Source of the DNA: Planococcus shixiaomingii
Lineage (GTDB): Bacteria; Bacillota; Bacilli; Bacillales_A; Planococcaceae
DNA: 64,000 nt
Assembly (NCBI RefSeq): GCF_030413615.1
Contig: NZ_CP129236.1
Coordinates: 1,782,001 to 1,846,000 of the forward strand
Direction: 5' to 3'
Part shown: one piece after another, positions 44,548 to 52,917 of the stretch
Layout of the letters: the number at the start of each line of letters is the position of its first letter
Numbering within the stretch: position 1 is the stretch's first letter
Program-made: the position numbers and the translations under genes
The notes under the pieces: generated by a model
Databases searched by the model: none
What the model was told of the DNA's origin: nothing
The model's input: only the letters and a program-made list of their open reading frames with translations

Positions 44548-44587
44548 AAAAGTTCAGAGTGGTTCAAGTGCACTCTGAACTTTTCTT
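44548..44587 (+). terminator. Hairpin between anti-sigma and ABC genes
   Basis: A perfect 14-bp stem (44548-44561 with 44571-44584) followed by TTTTCTT. It lies inside the cluster, so it may attenuate rather than end transcription into the ABC genes. Confidence 0.75.
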
Positions 44588-44610
44588 AATAGCCACGGGG
44601 GAGGAACAAA

Positions 44611-45546
44611 ATGGACGTTATTCAGACCAATTCGCTGACGAAAACGTACGACGGAAAAGGCGGCATTTCAGACGTGACCCTGTCGATAGGAGAAGGGATA
44701 GTCTATGGCTTTTTAGGGCCGAACGGTTCCGGAAAAAGCACCTTCGTCCGGACACTTCTTGGCTTGTTGCAGCCGACAAGCGGGGAAGGGTATATTCTCG
44801 GTGAACCGATCGGAACGACAAAATCCCGGGAACAGGTCGGGTATCTTCCGGAATTATTCCGCTACCCCGATTGGATGACCGGAAAGCAGTTGCTGGAAAG
44901 CCATGCCGATCTCTGCAAAATTCCTGCCCGGCAGCAAAACAAGCGAATTCAAGAAGTAGTCGAGCTAGTGGGAATGACCGGAAGAGAAAAAGGAAAGATT
45001 AGCGGCTTTTCAAAAGGGATGTCGCAGCGGATTGGCATTGCTTGTGCAATATTAAATGATCCGAAGGTGATTTTCCTTGATGAACCTACCTCAGCTCTGG
45101 ATCCTATCGGGCGCAAAGATGTCCGGGACCTTATGGCATACCTTCGGGATCAAGGGAAAACCGTTTTTTTAAACAGCCATTTGCTGCATGAAGTAGAGTC
45201 TTTATGTGACCAGGTATCGATTGTCCATCAAGGAGAAATGATTGCTCAAGGTCCTTGGCGTGAATTAATGCTGACGGAAGCGAGAGTTGAAATTGTAACA
45301 TATGAGTCTATAGCGGCCCCGTTTCCTCCATTTGTAACCAGTTATCAAAAAGGCAAAGAACAAGAAGGACGGACACGGTGGATTCTCGAGCTTGAAAATG
45401 AAAAGGACATACCTAAAATTCTTCATTATTTATCTTCCAAGCAAATCGATGTCTTTGAAGTGAAACCGAACGTCCCTCATTTAGAAGATGTGTTCTTGCA
45501 CTGGGTGAATCAGAAAAAGGAGCAAGCCTATGTGGACAATCACTAG
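44611..45546 (+). CDS. ABC exporter ATP-binding protein
   Basis: A 311-residue ATPase of the drug/antibiotic-export type. Walker A is GPNGSGKST near residue 36, signature FSKGMSQRIGIACA, Walker B VIFLDEPTSALDPIGR, and the H-loop HLLHEVESLCDQVSIVHQG. The extra C-terminal domain (about 225-311) is typical of YxlF-like and bacitracin-type exporters. AGGGGGAGGAACAAA-like ribosome binding site (GGGGGAGG). Overlaps the permease by 17 bases. Confidence 0.9.
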   Translation: MDVIQTNSLTKTYDGKGGISDVTLSIGEGIVYGFLGPNGSGKSTFVRTLLGLLQPTSGEGYILGEPIGTTKSREQVGYLPELFRYPDWMTGKQLLESHADLCKIPARQQNKRIQEVVELVGMTGREKGKISGFSKGMSQRIGIACAILNDPKVIFLDEPTSALDPIGRKDVRDLMAYLRDQGKTVFLNSHLLHEVESLCDQVSIVHQGEMIAQGPWRELMLTEARVEIVTYESIAAPFPPFVTSYQKGKEQEGRTRWILELENEKDIPKILHYLSSKQIDVFEVKPNVPHLEDVFLHWVNQKKEQAYVDNH

Positions 45547-46399
45547 ATTAACTGTAAAAGAAATCATATCAAAACGAATTTTTTTGATTACCATCATTAT
45601 GACGCTCGTTTTTCTGACCCTTTACGGAACGGCAATATATTTTGCTGGAAGAGAAGGAGCGGAAGTAGAAGATGCCGTTCAAGGAACAGAGCTCATTTTG
45701 ATGCAGCAGTTTATCGCTTCACAGCTTTTAGGAGTCGGCCTTTATTTTTCGTCTTTCATTACCGCTTTGCTGGCAATCATGTGCAGTGTCAGTGCTATAT
45801 CGGGTGAAGTATCAAGCCACCAAATCGATACGTGGCTGATGCGGCCGATTTCACGATCCGAATTTGTATTGGGAAAGTTTTTCGGCTTAGCCTTTTTAAT
45901 GATTTCCTATGCAGTCGCCTTGTTTTTTAGTATCATTCTTTTGCATCAAGGAATCGGAGTGGAGTGGATGTCATTGGATATCGAGCCCATCCAGATGATC
46001 AAAGCCGTAAGCGTTTTTGCGATTCAGCCGTTTGTTTTGATTGCGTTTGGCATTCTGCTAAGTACACGAATGACAACGTTAAATGCAGGGATTGTTGCAA
46101 TTATCTTATACGGTGCAGCCTTTATTGGAGGCTTCATTGAACAGTTTGGAGCAATTGTCGAGAAAGCGAGCCTTATCAATATCGGCATTATTATGAGCCT
46201 TGTTTTTCCAATCGATTCGATGTACCGGAAAATGACCATCTTGTTATTCGATACGGCAGACAGTCCACTGTCATTGGCACAAGGCGGCATGTTTACGAGT
46301 ATCTCCACCCCTGGCAATATCATGGTTTGGTATGCGGTGCTTTACGGAGTAGTGGCCGTGGTTTTATCTATTTATAGTTTTAAGAACCGGGATGTGTGA
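45530..46399 (+). CDS. ABC exporter permease
   Basis: A 289-residue ABC-2-type permease with six membrane helices (IFLITIIMTLVFLTLYGT, LGVGLYFSSFITALLAIMCSVSAI, and others). The cytoplasmic HQIDTWLMRPISRSEFVLGKFFGLA loop is the coupling region conserved in this family. Paired with the overlapping ATPase gene. The exported substrate is unknown; operon context suggests an envelope-stress function. Confidence 0.85.
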   Translation: MWTITRLTVKEIISKRIFLITIIMTLVFLTLYGTAIYFAGREGAEVEDAVQGTELILMQQFIASQLLGVGLYFSSFITALLAIMCSVSAISGEVSSHQIDTWLMRPISRSEFVLGKFFGLAFLMISYAVALFFSIILLHQGIGVEWMSLDIEPIQMIKAVSVFAIQPFVLIAFGILLSTRMTTLNAGIVAIILYGAAFIGGFIEQFGAIVEKASLINIGIIMSLVFPIDSMYRKMTILLFDTADSPLSLAQGGMFTSISTPGNIMVWYAVLYGVVAVVLSIYSFKNRDV

Positions 46400-46514
46400 C
46401 TTAGCAGAAATTGATGTTGACTCGAAGTTGCAATGAATATATTTCACCTCGAAAAAACGATGAATTCATTTACTGTTTTTGAAAATTGTTCGTATATGTG
46501 TCAATGATTTCATG

Positions 46515-46556
46515 AACGTTCGTAAAAGGTTTACATACCTTTACGAACGTTTTTTT
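46515..46556 (+). terminator. Terminator whose arms match the dispersed-repeat motif
   Basis: AACGTTCGTAAA (46515-46526) pairs with TTTACGAACGTT (46540-46551), extended by GG/CC, then a T run. The right arm TTTACGAACG equals the core of the repeat family described at 48179 and elsewhere, and TTTACATA lies in the loop. Confidence 0.75.
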
Positions 46557-46591
46557 ATCGTATCTCAGCCCTTTTTAAACCGTTCATTAAC

Positions 46592-46608
46592 GTGTACTTT
46601 TGCGAACG
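46592..46608 (+). repeat. Dispersed repeat core, copy 1
   Basis: GTGTACTTTTGCGAACG, one base different from the consensus core GTGTACTTTTACGAACG. TTTACATA at 46530 may be its left end. Confidence 0.65.
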
Positions 46609-46807
46609 CTTTTATTTTCTAACGTCTATTTATTTCAATTTATCAAATGTAAGTTTTTGGTACAATGAATATAATATCGTATTACATTTCTTTAATTGCT
46701 GCTAATGGTGTAGTAATGGACTCAAGGAATGGAATGTAACAAAAGTGCAGTTAAGTTATATTTAATTTTATTTTCTAGAAAATGAATTGATTGCGAATGA
46801 AAATTTT

Positions 46808-46924
46808 ATGTTCCTTAGAAAAAAGCTCAAGAGACCCATTGAGGCGATTTTGCAAGTCGGGGAAATACTGAATACGTCAAACTTACGGAAGTTTAGGGAT
46901 AATATTGAACAAGTGGTTTTTTGA
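46808..46924 (+). CDS. Possible small ORF or remnant upstream of unknown gene
   Basis: A 38-codon frame from ATG at 46808 with a coding-like product (MFLRKKLKRPIEAIL, then VGEILNTSNLRKFRDNIEQ). It ends 24 bases before the next gene. The ribosome binding site is weak. It may be a small partner or the tail of a truncated gene. Confidence 0.35.
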   Translation: MFLRKKLKRPIEAILQVGEILNTSNLRKFRDNIEQVVF

Positions 46925-46948
46925 TCGCTGGGATAAGGAAGTGGAAGA

Positions 46949-48139
46949 GTGAGGTTTATAATTGAATTTAAGGATTTCAAAACCAAAGAAACACAGGATA
47001 GGTCCCTTGAGGTGTTGCAGACCTTTCTGAATGAACACTTAATCGGCAAAAACCATGGCACTAGGTTCGAGTGCATCATCATCCGTTTCATCGCCAATCC
47101 ATCGGTTTCCAGGAAATTGCAACTAAAAACCTTGTACAAGACGTATGCAATCGTAGAGGTTGGCCTAACAATTGAACCCAGTCGTAAGGTGCAGCTGCCT
47201 AATTTCACGGCAGGCCTACTGCAAGTTGAAAACGCAATTAGAAAAGCGGCTTTCATTGAAACAAGCGGCAATAAAATGAAATACGAAGAAGAGGAATTGG
47301 TAAAAGATTATCGAAATGCATTGGAATTTGCGCCAAAAACGATGGAAGAATTAAAACGCTATGCCAATAACCAAAAAGAGATAGAGTTTAAAAATGGGGT
47401 GAAACGAACGGATTGCTTTATCCGCACACGCTCGATGAACCCGTTGTCTTTGAATAAGAGGCTCAATGACATTGTTGTATCGGAATATTTTAACGAGCCT
47501 AGCGTTTCATCGTACGCATACCGATTTACAGAAGTGCTTAGTAATCTTTTCTATCGTGCCGAAATCATGCTGCCGGGATACAATCGCATTGTATTTAAAA
47601 TTGCCCAAACGGTTGAAGAGGCGAAACAGGATATGGCACTGGAGGACTCGTATAGTCTGACCTTCTCTGCACTGGACATCAGTAAATTTTTGGCGGGAAC
47701 TGCTGAAGAGAAGTTTCATATGTCGTTTGAAAGCATTAAAGAAGGCATGAGCCTTATCGTGGATTTTGATCATTTGGAAAAGGACAAGATTGAAGAAGTG
47801 ATGAACGAAGTGGCACAAAAAGGCCTCGACATGGAATTGGTGTATGTATCAAAACAAAATGAAAAGTATTTAGCCCAACTCCTCTACCAAGTGCCAAACG
47901 GACCCGCAGAAAAAGCGGACTTTCAACTAAAGTTAACAGACCTTGCCTCTGGTCAAACAGGTACGGTGCCAGTCGCTTCCGCTGGTACATTTTGGGCTGC
48001 ACATTGTTTTAATAGCATCTCCATCAAGAAAAAGGAAATCGTTATAACGGGAAGGAAAAGCTACCAAGCAGAGCTTACGAGGAAAATGGAGAAGCTCCCT
48101 GAAAAATTTACTTTCGACATATCAGAAATACTTAAGTAA
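46949..48139 (+). CDS. Protein of unknown function, 396 residues
   Basis: No family, signal peptide or membrane helix recognised. The sequence alternates beta-like and helical stretches. Possible landmarks are VEVGLTIEPSRKVQLPNFTAGLL (about 70-92), KRTDCFIRTRSMNPLSLNKRLNDIV (about 151-175) and a C-terminal half with DFDHLEKDKIEEVMNEV. It lacks nuclease, NTPase or zinc-finger motifs that I can see. Start is GTG at 46949 after AAGGAAGTGG. The repeat element at 48179 follows directly and its hairpin may end the transcript. Neighbouring genes give no clue. Confidence 0.65.
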   Translation: MRFIIEFKDFKTKETQDRSLEVLQTFLNEHLIGKNHGTRFECIIIRFIANPSVSRKLQLKTLYKTYAIVEVGLTIEPSRKVQLPNFTAGLLQVENAIRKAAFIETSGNKMKYEEEELVKDYRNALEFAPKTMEELKRYANNQKEIEFKNGVKRTDCFIRTRSMNPLSLNKRLNDIVVSEYFNEPSVSSYAYRFTEVLSNLFYRAEIMLPGYNRIVFKIAQTVEEAKQDMALEDSYSLTFSALDISKFLAGTAEEKFHMSFESIKEGMSLIVDFDHLEKDKIEEVMNEVAQKGLDMELVYVSKQNEKYLAQLLYQVPNGPAEKADFQLKLTDLASGQTGTVPVASAGTFWAAHCFNSISIKKKEIVITGRKSYQAELTRKMEKLPEKFTFDISEILK

Positions 48140-48178
48140 AAAAATGGATTCAGCAATAGTATCTCATTTCAAAGTAAG

Positions 48179-48266
48179 TTTACATATCAAAAATTATAGG
48201 AAGGAAAGAAGTGAAAGATTTAGCTTCTTTCCTTCTTTTGTTCATTTAAGTGTACTTTTACGAACG
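48179..48266 (+). repeat. Dispersed repeat element, copy 2 (best preserved)
   Basis: The element starts TTTACATATCA (48179-48189), holds a perfect 12-bp hairpin (48200-48211 with 48224-48235) followed by TTTTG, and ends with the consensus core GTGTACTTTTACGAACG (48250-48266). The hairpin may double as terminator of the gene ending at 48139. Confidence 0.75.
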
Positions 48267-48432
48267 GCTTTACTATGTATTGGCCTTTCCATAAAAGAAT
48301 CTGTAACCGAGAAAAAAGCGATAAGGAAGTTTCACACTCCTTGTCGCTTTTTAAATATCTAGTTGAAGGTATAGACAGGAGAGAGAGGACTCTCCTCTTT
48401 CTCATTCCAGCGTAGAAGGTTAAAACGGATGT

Positions 48433-49728
48433 TTAATTTTTTTCTAAGTTTACCCTGTGAGGTAAATAAGAGTCAGCCTCTACATCTATAATAGGTTGCT
48501 TCTTTAAGACGATTACAAAAAGACCTGCCAATAAGCAAAACATTCCTGCTAACGCAAATGCCCAAGAATAAGAGTTGAATACATTGTAAATCAGTCCGGC
48601 ACCACTTGCTGCCACTGCTGCGCCCAATTGGTGAGCTGCAAATATCCATCCGTACACCACTACGCTTTTCTCGATGCCAAAGGTTTGCCTTGCAATGTTG
48701 ATGGTTGGAGGCACCGTAGCGATCCAATCCAAGCCATAGAAAACAGAGAAGATGACCAAGAAAATATAGGAGCCATCAGCTAATGCGAACGGGAGAAATA
48801 CAAGGGATATCCCTCTCAAGCAGTAATACCAAAACAACAGCCAGCGATTATCAAACCGGTCCGATAACCAACCCGAAAAAGTGGTTCCGATTAAGTCAAA
48901 AACCCCCATCAATGAAAGCATCGAAGCGGCAGCTACGGCCGTAAAGCCGAATCCCATGCAGTAGGAAATGAAATGAGTGCCGATTAATCCGCTGGTAGAA
49001 AGGCCACAGATAAAAAAGCTCGCTGCCAAAAGCCAGAATGCCTTCACTTTTGCCACTTCAAATAGAATTTGGAAGGCGACGGTGATCGGATTTCCCTTTT
49101 GTTCCACTTTAGTTGCGACGGGACCCTTTTTTTGCCCGTAAGGAAGACCCCCAATTTCCTGGGGTGAATTTTTCATGAATACTAGGATAAGCAAAAGCGT
49201 GAGAAGGCTAAGGATCAGGATTAATCCCATGGCCCATCGCCAGGAATAGTCTTCTACAATAATTGCTAGCAAAGGCAAGAGGATTAATTGCCCTGTTGCT
49301 GTGCTTGCAGTTAAAATGCCAAGCGCGAGTCCTCTCCTTTTGACAAACCATTGATTGGCAACATAAGGGCTCAGTACCGTTAAGAACAAACCGGACCCCA
49401 CGCCTATAATAATTCCCCAAATCAAGAGTAGGTGCCATGCCTCTGTCATGAAAAAGGTGAGAAGTATGCCAATCAGTAGGGTTAACGTTGCCAGAACCAT
49501 CATTTTCTTTAGACCGATTCTTTCGATTAAAGCAGCCAGAAAAGGGCCTGAGATTCCATATAGGAACAGACTTATGGCAAAGGCAAAGGAAATGGTCGAA
49601 CGTTCCCATCCAAAGTCCGTTTCAAAAGGAACAATGAAGACACCGGATGAGGATCGGATAATACCCGCAGTTATAATCGAAAAAAACACAACTGATAAAA
49701 TGACCCAGCTATAATGGATTCGTTTCAA
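48433..49728 (-). CDS. MFS transporter, monocarboxylate/oxalate-formate type
   Basis: A 431-residue twelve-helix major facilitator. Features include RIHYSWVILSVVFFSIITAG, FGWERSTISFAFAISLFLYG, a central loop near 205-225, and GWLSDRFDNRWLLFWYY, the cytoplasmic loop between helices 8 and 9. FGWERS and GLFLTVLSPYVANQWFVKRRGLALGI suggest the OFA/MCT branch, which moves organic anions. An upstream ATG at 49743 is in frame, but codons 2-4 contain AGGAGGG, the likely ribosome binding site for the TTG at 49728. Confidence 0.85.
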   Translation of the reverse strand: MKRIHYSWVILSVVFFSIITAGIIRSSSGVFIVPFETDFGWERSTISFAFAISLFLYGISGPFLAALIERIGLKKMMVLATLTLLIGILLTFFMTEAWHLLLIWGIIIGVGSGLFLTVLSPYVANQWFVKRRGLALGILTASTATGQLILLPLLAIIVEDYSWRWAMGLILILSLLTLLLILVFMKNSPQEIGGLPYGQKKGPVATKVEQKGNPITVAFQILFEVAKVKAFWLLAASFFICGLSTSGLIGTHFISYCMGFGFTAVAAASMLSLMGVFDLIGTTFSGWLSDRFDNRWLLFWYYCLRGISLVFLPFALADGSYIFLVIFSVFYGLDWIATVPPTINIARQTFGIEKSVVVYGWIFAAHQLGAAVAASGAGLIYNVFNSYSWAFALAGMFCLLAGLFVIVLKKQPIIDVEADSYLPHRVNLEKN

Positions 49729-49810
49729 GCCTACCCTCCTCATAGGTTAATTCTTAACCTTTCATTCGGCTACTGAATAGTATAATAATTGCCAAGTCGC
49801 TAGATCTTCC

Positions 49811-51064
49811 TTAATCGTTTAAAAAGGTGGCACCTTTGAATTTCTTGAATACCAGAACAGCATTATGTCCACCAAACCCAAAACCGTTTGAGAGAGCATA
49901 ATCCACTTTTGCGGCAATGCTCCGATTTGGTACGTAATCAAGATCACAAGCGGAGTCAGGATTTTCATAATTGATAGTTGGAGGAATAATATTTTCCTGG
50001 AGGCTTTTCAGTGTGATAATGGCTTCTAATCCGCCAGCAGCTCCGAATAAATGACCGGTCATAGACTTTGTAGAACTAACCTTTAATTGATAAGCATGTG
50101 GACCAAAAACAGCTTTAATCGCATTTGTTTCTGATTTGTCTCCTTCAGGTGTACTTGTTCCATGTGCGTTAATATAGTCTATTTTCATCGGTTCTAACTC
50201 AGCCATCTGTAGTGCTGACTTCATTGCTTGAACCGCTCCATTATAATCTGGAGAAGTAATATGATAAGCATCAGTCGTTGATCCATAGCCAATAATTTCT
50301 CCTAAAATAGTAGCCCCTCTTTTTCTGGCATGCTCATATTCTTCAAGAAGTAGGATTCCTGCCCCTTCGGACATGACAAACCCATCCCGCTGATCATCAA
50401 ATGGACGGCTAGCTTTTTCGGGAAAATCGTTATTTGTCGACATCGCTTTCATTCTGGCAAATCCGGCATAGGCCAAAGGATGAATAGATGCTTCAGTTCC
50501 TCCTGCAAGAATTGCATCCGAGTATCCATGCATAATATTTAAAAACGCCTCGCCAATTGCTTGATTACCAGTTGCACATGCAGAGACAGGCGAAAAACTT
50601 GGCCCCTTAAAACCCGTTTTAATGGCAACAATACCTGCTGCCATATTGCTGATCATCATGGGAACCATAAATGGAGAAACTTTTCTCGGGCCTTTTTTCA
50701 ATAAAAGTTCATGATTTTCCAAGACAGTACTTATACCGCCGATTCCAGAACCAATGTAAATTCCTAACCTAGTTGCATCACTACTAGTTGAATCTAATTT
50801 AGCTTGATTTAAAGCTTGTTTAGCTGCTGCATAGGCGTATTGAATGAATAAGTCGTATTTTCCAAGTTCTTTTTTTTCAAAATAGTTTTCTGGGTTAAAA
50901 TCATCAACAAAACCCCCGATTTTTGTATTAATCTCTTCATACCCACTAGCTTGAATTTTTTTTATACCTGATTTCCCTTGTTTTATATTATTCCATAATG
51001 TATCTACGTCGTTTCCTAAAGGGGAAACTGCACCATATCCGGTAATTACTACTCTACGTCGAAT
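49811..51064 (-). CDS. FabF-like beta-ketoacyl-ACP synthase II with apparent AUU start
   Basis: A 417-residue KAS II-type condensing enzyme (fatty-acid chain elongation, cytosolic). Catalytic triad: Cys163 in VSACATGNQAIGE, His301 in NAHGTSTPEGD, His338 in STKSMTGHLFGAAG. The N-terminus reads RRRVVITGYGAVSPLGND. The frame is intact from 51067 to the stop but contains no ATG, GTG or TTG until codon 115. AAGGAGG lies 8 bases before an ATT codon at 51064, exactly where Met is expected. Either AUU initiates or the start was lost by mutation. It is the third gene of a TetR / thioesterase / FabF unit outside the usual fab locus, so it may serve a specialised acyl pathway. Confidence 0.8.
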   Translation of the reverse strand: MRRRVVITGYGAVSPLGNDVDTLWNNIKQGKSGIKKIQASGYEEINTKIGGFVDDFNPENYFEKKELGKYDLFIQYAYAAAKQALNQAKLDSTSSDATRLGIYIGSGIGGISTVLENHELLLKKGPRKVSPFMVPMMISNMAAGIVAIKTGFKGPSFSPVSACATGNQAIGEAFLNIMHGYSDAILAGGTEASIHPLAYAGFARMKAMSTNNDFPEKASRPFDDQRDGFVMSEGAGILLLEEYEHARKRGATILGEIIGYGSTTDAYHITSPDYNGAVQAMKSALQMAELEPMKIDYINAHGTSTPEGDKSETNAIKAVFGPHAYQLKVSSTKSMTGHLFGAAGGLEAIITLKSLQENIIPPTINYENPDSACDLDYVPNRSIAAKVDYALSNGFGFGGHNAVLVFKKFKGATFLND

Positions 51065-51102
51065 AATAAACTCCTCCTTAAATTTTAGTGCTAAATAGGC
51101 GA

Positions 51103-51531
51103 CTATCTATTTTGGGCTTTACCACCTTTTAATGTCATACATGTCGAACTTGCTTTGGCTATCAAGGAGTCATTTTCATCAAAGATGGAACAATCGATAA
51201 GTCCGATTGAACTTCCTTTCTTTATAACTTGGGCATGTGCTTTTAAAGTAGACTTCCATACGGGTTTCAAGTAATTAATTTTCATTTCGATTGTTGTGAA
51301 CGATTCGTTCTCATTAAGCAGCGTAGCATAGGCAACACCCATGGCAGCATCAGCTAAATCACAAAGTATGCCACCGTGAACGGTTCCCATTGGATTGAAA
51401 TGCTCGTTCTTTGTCTCCAGTTGAAAAACAGCTTCTCCACTTTGTATCAAGACAGGGGAAAAACCGATAAGATCAGCAACTGGTGGAACAGGAATTGTTT
51501 TATTTTCATTTAATTTGATTGTTGTATTCAT
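51103..51531 (-). CDS. PaaI-type hotdog thioesterase
   Basis: A 142-residue acyl-CoA or acyl-ACP thioesterase of the PaaI/YbgC hotdog fold. Signature HFNPMGTVHGGILCDLADAAMG (residues 44-65) with Asn46, His52, Gly53-Gly54 and Asp61, then TTIEMKINYLKP and SIGLIDCSIFDENDSLIAKASSTCM. ATG after GGAGAATG. It sits between TetR and FabF-like genes, with a TetR-type palindrome just upstream (51579-51592). It is a clear paralogue of the gene at 56943-57389. Confidence 0.85.
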   Translation of the reverse strand: MNTTIKLNENKTIPVPPVADLIGFSPVLIQSGEAVFQLETKNEHFNPMGTVHGGILCDLADAAMGVAYATLLNENESFTTIEMKINYLKPVWKSTLKAHAQVIKKGSSIGLIDCSIFDENDSLIAKASSTCMTLKGGKAQNR

Positions 51532-51578
51532 TTGGCATTCTCCATTCTATTTAATAATTATAGAAACGCAGAAACAAA

Positions 51579-51592
51579 AGACCGAACGGTCT
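51579..51592. promoter_or_regulatory. TetR-type palindrome upstream of the thioesterase gene
   Basis: AGACCG-AA-CGGTCT, a perfect dyad with A/T-rich extensions (stem could also act as a terminator for tetR). It matches 12 of 14 positions of the palindrome at 52217-52230. Confidence 0.65.
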
Positions 51593-51615
51593 TTTTTAAA
51601 AGAAAAAAAGGGCCA

Positions 51616-52197
51616 TTATTTAAAAAGTAACCCTTTTAGCTGAGAAATCGTCATCTCTAAATACCTCTGGTCCTTGTAGAGCCGGCTTAGAGCTAGAGCA
51701 CCTTCTAACGAAGATAAAATAAAGATGGCTGCAGACTCAATCTCTAATTCCTCCTGTATTTCGCTTCGTTCTTTTCCAATTTGAAGAATGCCTTCAATGA
51801 TACGTAGTAATCCAGTAAAGCCTACTTTAATTACATCTTTAAACTCAATGTCGGTATCATCCGCTTCTATAGCGGCATTCATTAACGGACATCCACCTAT
51901 TACGATATGGTCATGGAACAAAGTGCTGAATACGCTTATAAAAGCTAAAAGCTGTTCTTGTGCAGTCTCTTTTGAGGCAATTGCTTCTTTATAATGATCT
52001 CCTAAAGTATTCATTGAATAGACAAATGCAGCCTTGGCCAAAGTGTCCTTATCTTCAAAGTGATTGTAAATCCCACCTTTTTTAAGGCCGGTAACGGCCA
52101 TTATGTCAGAGAGGGAAGTGGACTTATAGCCATGTTGATTAAAGAGTGTAGAAGACTTTTCAATAATATTCAATTTAGTGCGTTGTCCTTTATTCAC
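51616..52197 (-). CDS. TetR/AcrR-family repressor
   Basis: A 193-residue TetR regulator. The N-terminal helix-turn-helix is IIEKSSTLFNQHGYKSTSLSDIMAVTGLKKGGIYNHFEDKDTLAKAAF (residues about 11-58), with the common GxxKGxxYxHFxxKxxL signature. The C-terminal ligand domain is variable. GTG start after GGAAGGTGA. The palindromes at 52217 and 51579 flank its gene, and the downstream thioesterase and FabF-like genes suggest an acyl-CoA or fatty-acid ligand. Confidence 0.85.
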   Translation of the reverse strand: MNKGQRTKLNIIEKSSTLFNQHGYKSTSLSDIMAVTGLKKGGIYNHFEDKDTLAKAAFVYSMNTLGDHYKEAIASKETAQEQLLAFISVFSTLFHDHIVIGGCPLMNAAIEADDTDIEFKDVIKVGFTGLLRIIEGILQIGKERSEIQEELEIESAAIFILSSLEGALALSRLYKDQRYLEMTISQLKGLLFK

Positions 52198-52216
52198 ACA
52201 GTCACCTTCCCTAAAG

Positions 52217-52230
52217 AAACCGACCGGTCT
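52217..52230. promoter_or_regulatory. TetR-type operator upstream of tetR
   Basis: AAACCG-AC-CGGTCT lies 20 bases before the TetR start. It shares its pattern RACCG-NN-CGGTCT with the site at 51579-51592. Confidence 0.65.
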
Positions 52231-52587
52231 CTTTTTTTAAATCATACTATTTGTGGTATTTTTGTCAAGTTACCAAAAAATCGTATGCGAGAGTTAAAAT
52301 TAAGAACCCAGCAAAGTAACCCACATGGTTCTATCCAACTGAATTAAAATTAACTGTCTTTCAAAAGAAATTTTAATTTTTCCTAAGTAAACGTTTTGAA
52401 ACGTCATTTGATATAAAACTGATATAAAACTGATAGAGAATTGAATTGAAACTTAGCTTTCTGCTGCAGGAAATTCAAATATTAAGCAAGAAAGAAGATT
52501 TTGTATTGTTAAAAATGAAATCTGAAATATTTAACGTCTCCTTATGGAATATAATGACTAATAAAAAGAAGCAAAACGAGATTTGAT

Positions 52588-52694
52588 TTTACATATCAGA
52601 ACTTATCAGAAGTTGATGGTATTCAAATAGAGAAAAGGCAGAACCAACACATCTTCTCTCTCTTTTTGTCTGGAAAATCGTCCTTTTGCGAACG
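52588..52694 (+). repeat. Dispersed repeat element, copy 3
   Basis: Left end TTTACATATCA (52588-52598), a pyrimidine-rich middle (ATCTTCTCTCTCTTTTTGTC), and the right core ATCGTCCTTTTGCGAACG (52677-52694), a diverged form of the consensus. Confidence 0.6.
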
Positions 52695-52815
52695 CTTATG
52701 ACACCGCCTTTTAAAATTTTATTTAATCATAAAGAGAGTAACGGAAATAATTATTCGTGGTTTTGAATCTGAAAATCACGAACCATTTCAGCAACGATTA
52801 TAATTCTTTACTAAT

Positions 52816-52886
52816 CGTTCTCAAAATGATAGTGTATGTTTCATGAAGGAGAGAAACCATTTTAAAGATATAAGAATGATTGTTCT
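52816..52886. promoter_or_regulatory. Operator region of the second TetR gene
   Basis: AGAATGATTGTTCT (52873-52886) is an AGAA/TTCT dyad 31 bases before the ATG. A half site CGTTCTCA lies at 52816-52823. The same dyad recurs after the gene at 53516-53529. Confidence 0.6.
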
Positions 52887-52917
52887 CAAATTTTTTGAAT
52901 GAAGAGGGAGAAACGGC

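Noticed and set aside
49208..49609. Long frame on the same strand as the MFS transporter, in another phase
   Set aside because: It falls entirely inside the clear transporter gene and has no domain of its own.
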